Shown: positions 10,270 to 19,466 of the stretch, one piece after another
How positions within the stretch are numbered: the first letter of the stretch is position 1
Layout: each line of letters opens with the position of its first letter
Position numbers and translations under genes: made by a program
Notes under the pieces: generated by a model
Told to the model about the DNA's origin: nothing
Database searches by the model: none
The model's input: the letters and a program-made list of their open reading frames with translations, nothing else
Origin: Schoenoplectus triqueter
Lineage: Eukaryota > Streptophyta > Magnoliopsida > Poales > Cyperaceae
Assembly: GCA_964058805.1 (NCBI GenBank)
Contig: CAXKVV010001732.1
Location: 1 to 33,335 of the forward strand
Reading direction: 5' to 3'
DNA: 33,335 nt

Positions 10270-13158
10270 TCACTTGGATGGTTTGTCAGCAACACCCATC
10301 ATCTTCTTAAACTCATCAAAACTAACACAACCATCACCATCAACATCCACCGATCTAATCATTCTGGCACAATCACCAACTGAGCACCTTTCCCCGAGGC
10401 TGCGTAAAACTTTATGGAGCTCTTTAGCAGAAATGACCCCGTTTTTGTCAAGGTCATACATGGCAAATGCCTCTCTTAGTTCCTTCTCAGCTGCTGCTTG
10501 GTCATGGTTGCTGAAATGAAAAGCCACAAACTCGTCAAAGTCGACAAAACCATCATGGTCAGTGTCCATCTCGTTCATCATACTCTGTACCTGTAATGAT
10601 CATGTCAGAATATTCGCAATAACCATATATATATATATATATACACACACAAAATCGTGCCAGCCAGTGGCGGAACTTGACAGAATTTCGGAGGGGCTAA
10701 AATAATTTTATGCAAAACTTAAGATATTTTGTTGCAAATTTTAATGGTTGCGATATTAAATAATAATATAATTGCTAAATGTCTTAGATACTTAATAGAT
10801 GCCCTGGTTTTTAAAATTAAGTTCCACCACTGATATTAATTATTTTATTTGGCATAGGGTGTCAATGAGTCGGGTCAGGTCACATTATTTTACTTGACCC
10901 GATCCGATTAAATTAGGATTAAAAAGTCTTGATCCATACCCGACCCGACGGATCATAGGTAGACCCAACCCGTGTAAAGTAATTAAATATTTTTATATAA
11001 TTTTAAGCATTAAAATATTGATTAATTTATAATTAATCTTAATTAGTATATATTTAAGTTTTAATTAATACTAAACCACAAAATTACTTCAAAAAATATA
11101 ATTAATCGGATCGGATCGAGTTGATCCGAACCCGACCCAATTCGGATAAAAAAAATTAAATCCATACCCGACCCATTTATTTTCAAATCATGTTGGGTAG
11201 GATCGGGTTAACCTGTCGGGTCGGATCAAAAATTGAAACCCTAACTTAGACATAATCGGTACGTATTTACTGCACAAATACACGTAGGTAGGGGATAAAT
11301 CCGTCGTAATGAGCTCCGTGCTCTTAGATAGCAAAATTAAAAAATATATCTAATCATTTTAAGATTTCGATTTATGTTGTTCAATAGTAAGTTATCATAT
11401 GGAAATCTTATATGATACAATTCTTTTTTATGATACAATTCTTTTTTATGAGGTTCATTTATTTGTTATTTTGAGTTTCGTAAGTATATATTTGCAATTT
11501 TTTTAGCTCCGTGATTTTGTATTTGTTAATTCTTCATATAAAAAAATCAGGCCGAAATGCAAATGCCTTAAAGTATAGTTTACCATATCCGAAATTTTGA
11601 TTATGTTGCTCAATAAATTTTTCAAATAAAATTTTGTGGAATACAATTTTTTTTCTATTTTTGGATTTTCTAAATAATCATTTCAGGTTTGGTTAAGATC
11701 ACTTTAAAATAGGAATATGTTTGCACATAAAAATAGATCATTTACAAAAATATTGATATGTTTGAACATATTAATATATTTTTAAAAATATTGATATGTT
11801 GAGGTAGTTCGGTAGTTTAGTTGAGTTGTTGTTTTACAGTAATGAATGTATGAATATTAAATAAGTCATATTTAAAAAATCCATATAAAGACTTAACCTC
11901 CAAAAAAAAAAAATAGCTAGCCGAGACCTACAGTGAACTTAACTAAAAATATACACAATCATCTCTAAGTTTCAATTTATGTTGCTTAATATGTTCTTTT
12001 GTAGAACTGATAGAATACATTTTTTTTAGATTTTTAAATATTTATTTCTCAATATATTGTTAAATTAATGAAAGTTTGCTTATGAAAATACGTCACTTTT
12101 GAAAGTTGGGGAACAAATACTTAAAAGCCTCAAACAGTTTTAAATTTTTGGTATCTCATAATTTTTTTAAGCAACATAAATCGGAACTTAAAGATAATTA
12201 TGTATATTTTTTAGTTAAATCTGTAGGGCTTAACTATTTACTCTCACCTGTAGACATACTATTTTGGGCCATTGACAGCAACGCTTTTCAATTATGATCG
12301 CATTTTGAATGGTACACCAAATCCCCTCAACTAAAAGATGAACTAATTCCAGAAATAGATGACCAAGTCCACTCAAGACTTTTAGTCAATTAACTGAGAT
12401 GACGAAATCCAATTTCATTATAAGAATGAAAAAAAATAAAGTGAACATATTATGCATTTTAGCTTTAATAAACCAATAGTCCAGTGTGAACACGCCAACA
12501 AGTTCCTGAATATTTCTGTGTTTCCAATTTTAGAGAGGCCATGAATTTTGATGTTTGCAGATATGCGCGGATCTACATGGAACCAGGTCAATTAGAATTT
12601 TTTTTATTATTTTTATAATTATTTAAATTTTCAGAAAAAGTACAAAATAGTATTTATATTAAAAACATTTTGAAAATTTGAACCCTAATTTAATGTTTGC
12701 CCCCCGCGTCAAAGGCCGGCTCCGCCCTGTTTGCAGCAGAATATTTCAATTGTTAGCTACAAACCCTACAACTAATTTGCATCGACTGATTAATTTGTGA
12801 GAAAGGGACATACACAACAAACCCTCAAATCTATCATCAATCCCCAAAAAAAAAACTTTAGTTATATGAACAAAACTTGACGCTATTATATACAAAAACA
12901 ATATGCTGATCAGGTTATATATCACAGTACCTCATCAGGATGTGGATCTGAACCGAGAGCCAGCAATATAGCAGTTAACTCTGTGGCTGAGATCTTGCCA
13001 TCTCCATTAGCATCGAAGCGTTGAAAGACCTTTCTGACCTCGGTTTGATCGATGGAGTCTACACCAAAGGAAGAAACTGAGGAAGCAGAAGAGGAGGATC
13101 TGGAGCTCATAGACCGACTGCTACTAGATTTGGAAGAGCCTCCTTTTTGGTTCGACAT
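10270..13158 (-). CDS. CML: Calmodulin-like protein with four EF-hands
   Basis: Two coding exons on the minus strand, 13158-12931 (76 codons) and 10590-10270 (106 codons plus stop), join in phase 0 to give 182 residues. The intron is GT-AG. Residues 1-37 are a Ser-rich, probably disordered leader (Ser/Arg/Lys). Four canonical 12-residue calcium loops follow: [12 protein letters not shown] (49-60), [12 protein letters not shown] (85-96), [12 protein letters not shown] (122-133) and [12 protein letters not shown] (158-169). All have Asp at position 1, Gly at 6 and Glu at 12, so all four should bind calcium. The RSLGERCSV segment between the third and fourth loops and the short basic tail resemble the CML23-CML27 group of plants, which act as cytosolic calcium sensors. 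I see no N-terminal signal peptide or clear myristoylation site. The start has a good context (AACAATGTC) with a TATA-like box about 100 bp upstream. The membership is clear; the exact orthologue is not. Confidence 0.93.
10665..10832. mobile_element. 168-bp MITE with CAGTGGCGGAACTT ends
   Basis: Terminal inverted repeats CAGTGGCGGAACTT (left) and AAGTTCCACCACTG (right) match at 13 of 14 positions. CAGTGG-GGA tips are common in plant non-autonomous hAT-like elements. No target-site duplication is visible, so the class is provisional. Confidence 0.7.
10856..11242. mobile_element. 387-bp MITE with AGGGTGTCAAT ends and GGGTCGG-rich arms
   Basis: The ends AGGGTGTCAAT and ATTGAAACCCT are inverted repeats (10 of 11). 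Both arms are rich in CCCGACCC, CGGGT and GATCCGA motifs (for example GAGTCGGGTCAGGTC on the left and CTGTCGGGTCGGATC on the right) around an AT-rich centre. This tip type is seen in plant hAT-like MITEs. No clear target duplication. Confidence 0.75.
11925..12245. mobile_element. Palindromic MITE, arms of about 65 bp
   Basis: The left arm (CTACAG...AACTTAACTAAAAATATACA, on to TTTATGTTGCTTAA near 11990) is repeated in inverted form from TTAAGCAACATAAA (12165-) to TTAGTTAAATCTGTAGGG (about 12232). Loss of strict identity indicates an old insertion. The exact ends are uncertain by about 10 bp. Confidence 0.65.
12561..12727. mobile_element. 167-bp MITE with 9-bp target duplication TGTTTGCAG
   Basis: TGTTTGCAG occurs exactly at 12552-12560 and 12728-12736. 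The enclosed sequence ends in GGCCGGCTCCGCCC, inverted relative to the left tip GCGCGGATCTACATGG only loosely (GGCGGAGCC against GCGGATCTA). A TSD of 8-9 bp fits hAT or Mutator; GGCGGAGC tips are typical of plant hAT-like MITEs. Confidence 0.7.
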
Positions 13159-13400
13159 TGTTCCTAGTCTCCTAGAACAACTGCGCAGTTGGAGACAATT
13201 GGAGATCCTATTAATGTAGTCTCATTTATGGTAGGGAGGAGGTGTGGAAAGATTTATATGGTATCATTTGTGGAAGGAAATAGAGAGAACTTCAGTAGAG
13301 TAGCCTCAAGTGTTAAGAAATGGATATGTCCGTTTCGTATCAATCTTGAGTCATTCTTTTTTTTATTATTATGAAAAAGAATGTTCAAACTTTGGGTTGA
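13159..13400 (-). promoter_or_regulatory. CML 5' UTR and core promoter
   Basis: Upstream of the CML start, the minus strand carries CATATAAATC at 13251-13260, a TATA-like box about 95-105 bp before the ATG. A perfect 14-bp palindrome CAACTGCGCAGTTG (13178-13191) lies in the probable 5' UTR and contains two CAGTTG Myb-type cores. The promoter assignment is by position and motif only. Confidence 0.45.
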
Positions 13401-14886
13401 ACGTAAAATTTTAAAATTAATTTGAGAAATGTTAAGTCAATCATCATTTATAATGCCTATGCCGCATAAATTATAAATTTATAATTTTTATGGTCCGTTC
13501 ATTTCCTTCTAACTCGTCACTATACAAATGAATAAAGAATAAGTACGAACTTCGACAATATAATTCTTGAATAATTTAAATATATTTAAAAAAATTAAAA
13601 TTAAAAAATTTTAACATATTTTTTACATATTAAAGATATATAAAGTATAATTATTTTATAATCAATAATATAATTAAATATATAATATAATCTATAAGAA
13701 ATAATATAAAAAAATAGATCATTTTAAGAGTTAAGTTTCATCTTAAATATATTATATATATTTAAATAAAAAATAATAATAGAGAAAAGTGATGATATAA
13801 TATATTTAAAAAATTATAAGCTTAATTATGAATTATTTAAAGATAATGTAGTGGTCAAGTATTTTAGGCAGAGAAGGGATTCAATTACCACCATTTTGGT
13901 GTCACTTCGGTGCCATTAAAATTAAATATCAAATAACTATTATTTAAATTCTTAAATAACAAAACTAATTGAAAAAATATTTATAAATATCATATTATGT
14001 ATGTATATAAAAAATTATATCATTTCAACATTATTTATATAGGCATCAAGCGTTAATAAAATCAACCGACCAAATTTTATAATTTAAACATGTTACTTGA
14101 TGGCTATTCAAATGAAGTTAAAATTTTATGATTTTTCATATACATATAATTGAGATGATATATAATACATCTAACGGTTCATATTTTTAATTTTATACAT
14201 AAAAAAATAAATAGACACCATGAATATCAAAACAGTGATAATTAGATCTTTTCTTTTATAAAATGGACGAGTCAAGTTTTGTTGTAAACGAAGTAAGAAG
14301 GCGTTAGATTGATTGCCAAAGATATAAATCTGATTTACGCGTTATTGAAGACGCGTGAGATCTGATGTGCTTCCACAAACAACATTGAGTGGTTTTGACC
14401 ACAAAATAGGTGGACACGTGTCATACAAGAGGTGAAGTGTGATTGTGTGAACCTTCAAAAGAACATAAAGCCTGTGCAAAGAACGTGAATAGGATTATTG
14501 ATCGCTGCGGCACGGTATGTAGACCTTCCGATGGTATGAGTCGTACAAATAAATACACGCCAATAAAGTGGTACGGCTGGTCGATATCGAAAGGGGGAAA
14601 AAATGAAGAAAAGAGGAAAAAGCTCGAAGATTTCGGTGCCGATTGTAGAAAAAGGAGTGCTAGAGAAAATCAGTAGAGAAATTTTTATACTAAAATATTA
14701 CTATATATATATATTTTTTCTATTTTTAAACTTTTAAATTATTTATTTTGAAATTCTTATAAGTGATATATTTTCATACGCATATATTTATGATTTCATT
14801 AGTATTTTAGAGTATCATAAAAAATCCAAAATAATACTTAAAAATCTTGAAAATACAAAATTTTGTATCCAAAAGATAAGATATTG
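13401..14886. other. AT-rich intergenic DNA with a G-box at 14413-14422
   Basis: Mostly AT-rich sequence without coding signal. The 14443-14676 ORF is not supported by any recognisable domain. At 14413-14422 lies the palindrome GACACGTGTC (G-box/ABRE core CACGTG), with TTGACC (W-box core) at 14395-14400. They are about 1.26 kb upstream of the CML start. G-boxes are bound by bZIP and bHLH/PIF factors; regulation of the CML gene is only a possibility. An AT-rich block at 13680-13830 resembles one at about 20580-20780 (ATCATTTT-AGAGTTAA and AATGATGATAT motifs), probably a dispersed repeat. Confidence 0.45.
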
Positions 14887-14894
14887 ATATAAAT

Positions 14895-15689
14895 CAGTGT
14901 TCTAAATAGTGTGTTATAGTGTTTTCAGAACTAAGATGCTACGCTATACATTTACATTGTGTTATGTGTGTTATTTATGCTATATCAGCAATAACAAACA
15001 GCTATTGCGTATAGCGTATAACGGCGCTATTGCACACTATTGTATATTTGTTCACAATAAATTTCAAATGATCACAATTTCTTCATTCGAATTCTGATTG
15101 AGATGACTTAAAGTGCGTTAGAAAGCTAACAATAAAATCTACAACATTAACATATAATCTCAATCACTCCATATAAATTTTGGATCAAAATTCTTTTATT
15201 CTTTATTATCAGCATTTTGATTTGAACTTGCATCTTTCTCTTGCTTTTTTCTTCAATTCTCTTCTTTACTTGAAATAACAATTAAAACTAGACGGTACTT
15301 TGAACTTAAGCAATTTAAATCTAACTTAAACTAAATTAACCTAAAAAAACTTTATTTTGTAACTTAATCTAATTTAAAATTTAGCATTTTAATTAATTCA
15401 TCATGGACTTTAGTTAATAACGGAATACGTTTGACAGAAAATGATATGTATTACTTAATTTAGTAATTTAGTATATCAAACATATTTTGAATAGTAGTTT
15501 GAAAATTATACTTATTCAATGTCATATTATCGTTTAATTGATTTTGTGTTATTTATTTATTTTCTCTTTAAATCTTTAGAAAAAAATGTTGATATTATTT
15601 CTCTTACACGATGTCGGATAGCTTTCGCTATAGCATGCTATAGCGCGATATATTTTTTTGGATTGTGATAATTGCTATTAAGAACCTTG
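14895..15689. mobile_element. 795-bp non-autonomous hAT-like transposon
   Basis: Exact 8-bp target duplication ATATAAAT at 14887-14894 and 15690-15697. Terminal inverted repeats CAGTGTTCTAAATAG (left) and CTATTAAGAACCTTG (right) match at 12 of 15 positions. Subterminal regions on both sides are rich in TATAGCG/CGCTATA motifs (for example GCGTATAGCGTATAACGGCGC at 15007-15027 and GCTATAGCATGCTATAGCGCG at 15627-15647), plausible transposase binding sites. There is no transposase ORF, so it depends on a partner in trans. The 8-bp duplication and CA-starting tips fit hAT. Confidence 0.85.
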
Positions 15690-15697
15690 ATATAAAT

Positions 15698-16337
15698 ATT
15701 TTAAATTATGTTACTAGCTACAACAAAAAATATAGCTTATTCATAAATGGACGATAAAATAGAAAAATATACTGTTAAAGAGTAAATGGCTTATATTGCA
15801 GTTTCTTTGATTTTAATTTTTCTGCAAACTTGATGTCAGAATTGTTTGAAATTATATGAATTGTAAAAAAAATACAACTTTTCTTAGAGGTTTTCGAAGG
15901 AATCACTAGCTACGTAAAAAAAAATTATGCAATCAAATTTTTTGTTTTAATCATAATTTTGCATTATAAAAAAATAGCATGTTTAGTGCCCTAGAGAATC
16001 TAGACCTTCGAATTTCATTCAATAGAAAGCTAAAATTTGTTCCGCAGCAACAACTAAAGCTCGTGTAGATGGACTAGTCTCTTCATCCTTATGGTCATTT
16101 TATCATTAATTTCATTTATAAATTATAGTTTTCACCTTACTGCATGATGCTTTATTGTGAGCTGGAAATTATATCCATCGATAATTTTATGGGTTTCGTT
16201 CTGGGAATCAAAGAATAATATTAGAATATTTGAATAATAAAAGTAGAATAACCATAAAATGATATTCTTTTGAACAACGTATAGAAGAGTGTTGTTATTG
16301 TACAATTCCACGCCATAAAAATGTCGTTTGAAATGAA

Positions 16338-16369
<32 letters not shown>

Positions 16370-16973
16370 AAATGGTGGTGGTGGTGATGATGATGATGAT
16401 GAGTTGTATGGATATTGTAATAATGTAAAATGACAAAAAAATCCTTCTAAAGGGTCATTGAAAAAGAAAACTCTTTTTTTTAGTTACATAATTGATAGGG
16501 TGGTGTTTCCGCTAGACCAGGACGTATTATACCGATATCTACAGATTTTATCAGATAAAAGCACTGATATCATATTATATCGTTAAAATTGCTTATAAAA
16601 TTACAATTGTAGAAGGGACAATCCGATTTTCAACATACTGCAACACACTTTTTTTTTAATTTCTTTGGATCTTTCCAAATTCATTTGAGCCTTCAAATAT
16701 TTCCGTGGAAACTCCCCAAACAATTTGTTATTTCATTTAGTACCTTAAGGACTTTTTTTTATTTATGAGTTATTTTTGTTCAGTTCTATTACACATTTCA
16801 TTTGGAGAAAACGAAAAAAAAAATAGGCTTTATCATTTACCAAAATACCGGTTCTTTTATATTTATTTCAAGTTCTTGGTAAAAAAGCTGGTTTTCATTT
16901 CGATTCTTGAACCATAAATTTATTTTCAAATTTAAATTTATCATTTTGTACGCATATGTGCACTTCCCTCTTC
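15698..16973. other. AT-rich intergenic DNA with AAT/GGT/GAT microsatellites
   Basis: No gene is seen. A compound microsatellite at about 16338-16403 runs (AAT)n, then (GGT)n, then (GAT)n; it creates an artificial Ile/Thr-rich ORF on the minus strand. Confidence 0.6.
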
Positions 16974-16993
16974 AGTATTCACCCTCCACTAAG

Positions 16994-17125
16994 AACTAAT
17001 CTTTGGTCTGGTGGTCAAAGACAACACCCTCTGAGTGAGAGATCGTGGGTTCGAAACTCAGATGGAGGTCTTTATGGATAATTATGAAATTTGAGAGCTT
17101 GACTCTCATTTTCCGATAAAAAAAA
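16994..17125 (+). mobile_element. tRNA-derived SINE, about 132 bp, with 20-bp target duplication
   Basis: An A-box-like TCTGGTGGTCAAAG and a B-box GGTTCGAAACTC lie about 40 bp apart, as in a Pol III internal promoter. The element ends in TTCCGAT plus a short A run. Flanks 16974-16993 (AGTATTCACCCTCCACTAAG) and 17126-17145 (AGTATTCATCCTCCGCTTAG) are a target duplication with three mismatches in 20. It is not a functional tRNA: the acceptor arms do not pair and the 3' part is unrelated. Three TSD differences imply an insertion of moderate age. Confidence 0.85.
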
Positions 17126-17586
17126 AGTATTCATCCTCCGCTTAGAATATATAATTTCAACAAATATACGTTTAATATTTTTTTCAAAGCTATTTTGTTG
17201 TTTGTAAGATTTTTCTTTCATCTCGATAGGATACTTACTCCCTCATCGTCGCTCCAGTCTCCGGAGAAGTTGCATGTAACGTCTAGAAAATTTCTCATTA
17301 ATGACAATTTATTTCTGGCAGTTATGACGGTTGCCGGTTGATGTGGTGACAGCGATATATTTCCTAACGTCATGATGTATGAATGTCTCGCACAAACGAG
17401 GCTTAATATTCAGGAGAAATATAAAATGTTCGCATCAAATTTTCACCAATTTTTCTATCGACTGAAAAAATAAACCCCGTAAAAGACTAAAATATGTGAG
17501 ATCACATATAATGATAGTAAGAAAAATAGAGAGATAATATTGAAGGGGACTGTATTTTAGCTCAACAAAATTATTATAAACATTGA

Positions 17587-17940
17587 AGGCTCATTCGGAT
17601 GTAATTTTTGGATGAGAAAGATTGCACATGAGTGTGGATTCCAATCAAGAGATTTTATGAATCCTCAAAAGCATTTTCCTTTAAAGAGAGAGGAGGAAAC
17701 CGATGGTAGCTCAGTTGACTAGAATTTTATTTTATAGTTATTCTACTTAAAATTAAGAATTCAATACTCGTCCAGAATTTCACAGCCTCTGTAAAGATTT
17801 TTCAAAGAGAGAAAATTGAACGAAGAGATGAGAAAATTTTAACTGAGTCTGAACTAATTTATTTGACTCATAAATTAACAAAGAGGAACTCACATGGGAG
17901 AATATCCAAACAAACTTCTTTAAAAATTGCATGGCGAGTA
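17587..17940. mobile_element. Degenerate MITE with a nested SINE-like sequence
   Basis: GGCTCATTCGGATGTAATTT near 17587 and an inverted relative ending about 17915 (CATGGGAGAATATCCAAACA) suggest weak terminal inverted repeats. Inside, GATGGTAGCTCAGTTGACTAGA (17702-17723) looks like a tRNA A-box, with a degraded B-box (GAATTCAATACTCG, about 17757-17770). Both calls are tentative because of divergence. Confidence 0.35.
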
Positions 17941-18433
17941 GGTCCGGAAAAGAATTCATTTTAGGCTATAAAACCCATAAAAAATCATGCTACGGATTGA
18001 AAACGAAAGCCCAACAGTTTTATCTGTTTTCACAAAAACCTTATTTGTTCGCTGAAACTCGCATGAATGCTAATTTTTTCGATTAAAAGGAAAGAACCGA
18101 AAAACATCCCAGTTCCTAAACTTTTTTTTTTGTTAGTGACAAATTTTTTTTCGGTCCCTCAAATTTTGTTCTATTATTTAGAAAAACAGATCTGAATTAC
18201 TGAATTTATCTTATTCATGGGGATGCGAGTACATAAAATTTAATTAACTTTTATTTTATTTTGCAAGTAAATTCGGAATAGAGATAACTGAAATATAAAA
18301 AAATAATAATATTAAAGTATTTTGAAATTGATTTAAAATTAAGGCGGGAGGTGGCAGCTGATGATTTCAGGCACCAGATCACTTATATTACCATTGCTAG
18401 TTGCTACCCAATACCGGGGTTCTGCCCCCACAC

Positions 18434-18602
18434 AGGGGGTTCGTTTGGCAGATCAAGAAATAATTTTAGAAGAGTGGTAATTTTGAAAGAGTGATAGAAT
18501 AGTGTTTTTTAGAAGAATGATATTATTAACTATTCGGAAGAACGAAAATATTGTTTGATAGTTGTTAATCAGAATAGTTAAAATATAGATAATTATGATA
18601 CC

Positions 18603-18644
<42 letters not shown>

Positions 18645-19466
18645 ACATAATCATAATATAATAATATAATAAAAAATTATAATCATAATCATAATAAATA
18701 ATTATAATTTTAATAATATAATTATAATATAATAATATAATATAACATAATTAAATAATAATAATAATCATAATCGTAATCAAAATAATATAATAATAAT
18801 AAAAAATATAATCATAATAATAATAATAATAAATAATTGTAATCATTATAATATAATAATAATATAATCATCAATATAATCATAATATAATAATATAATG
18901 ATAATTTAACCATAATCAAAATATAATAATATAATAATAAATAATCATAATTATAATAATATAATAATTATAATAGTAAATAATCATAATTATAATAATA
19001 TAATAATAAAATAATAAAATAATAATAATAGTAATAATAACAAATAATCATATTTATAATAATAAAATAATAATAAAGTAATCATATTGATATTCATAAT
19101 ATAATAATATAATACTAAAATTATATTATAATGATATAATGATAATAAATAATAATATAATATTAACATCGATGATAAAAAATATAATCATAATATTAAT
19201 TTAATAATAAATCATAATATAATATAATAATACTAATAGATTGTAACCATAATCATAATCATAATTATAATATAATAATATAATACAACATAATCAAATA
19301 ATAATCATTATTCCGACGAGAGCTAATCCGATATACCACCTATAACTTGGTATACCGGATTAGCACTCTTCTACTTAGTCTAAAATTTATTTGGCAAATT
19401 ATTTCATCGGAATAGCAATTCTATTCTAACTTTTTGTTATTCCATTGAGTGCCAAACATACCCCTT
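18434..19466. mobile_element. 1.03-kb element with an expanded ATA-rich core
   Basis: The tips AGGGGGTTCGTTTGGCA (18434-18450) and TGCCAAACATACCCCTT (19450-19466) are inverted repeats matching at 14 of 17; GGGG-GTTTGGCA tips are common in plant MITEs of the PIF/Harbinger or hAT type. Subterminal sequences also correspond (AGAATAG, TTATTCC). Nearly everything between about 18603 and 19303 is low-complexity (TAA)n, (ATAATATA)n and TCATAA runs, which appear to have grown inside the element. A compact hairpin sits at 19322-19364. No coding capacity. Confidence 0.65.
19322..19364. repeat. 17-bp stem hairpin in the right arm of the ATA-rich element
   Basis: GCTAATCCGATATACCA and TGGTATACCGGATTAGC pair over 17 bp with one mismatch around a 9-base loop. 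It is GC-richer than the 700 bp of ATA-rich DNA next to it. Confidence 0.8.

Larger units (their letters stand above)
10591..12930 (-). other. CML intron, 2340 bp, filled with small transposons
   Basis: Donor GAG|GTACTG and acceptor TTACAG|GTACAG. The six bases AGGTAC occur at both boundaries. The intron contains at least four short inverted-repeat elements (10665-10832, 10856-11242, about 11925-12245, 12561-12727), a TA/CA microsatellite near 10626-10650, and degraded AT-rich sequence at 11310-11700 that resembles one arm of the palindromic family found at 24.9 kb (CCGTGCTCTTAG followed by an A-rich TATATC stretch). No coding exon is seen inside it. Confidence 0.85.

Noticed and set aside
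10274..10519. Plus-strand ORF of 81 codons
   Set aside because: It is the antisense shadow of the EF-hand exon.
17005..17060. Possible tRNA gene
   Set aside because: A- and B-boxes are present but acceptor and anticodon arms do not form; the A tail and target duplication identify a SINE.
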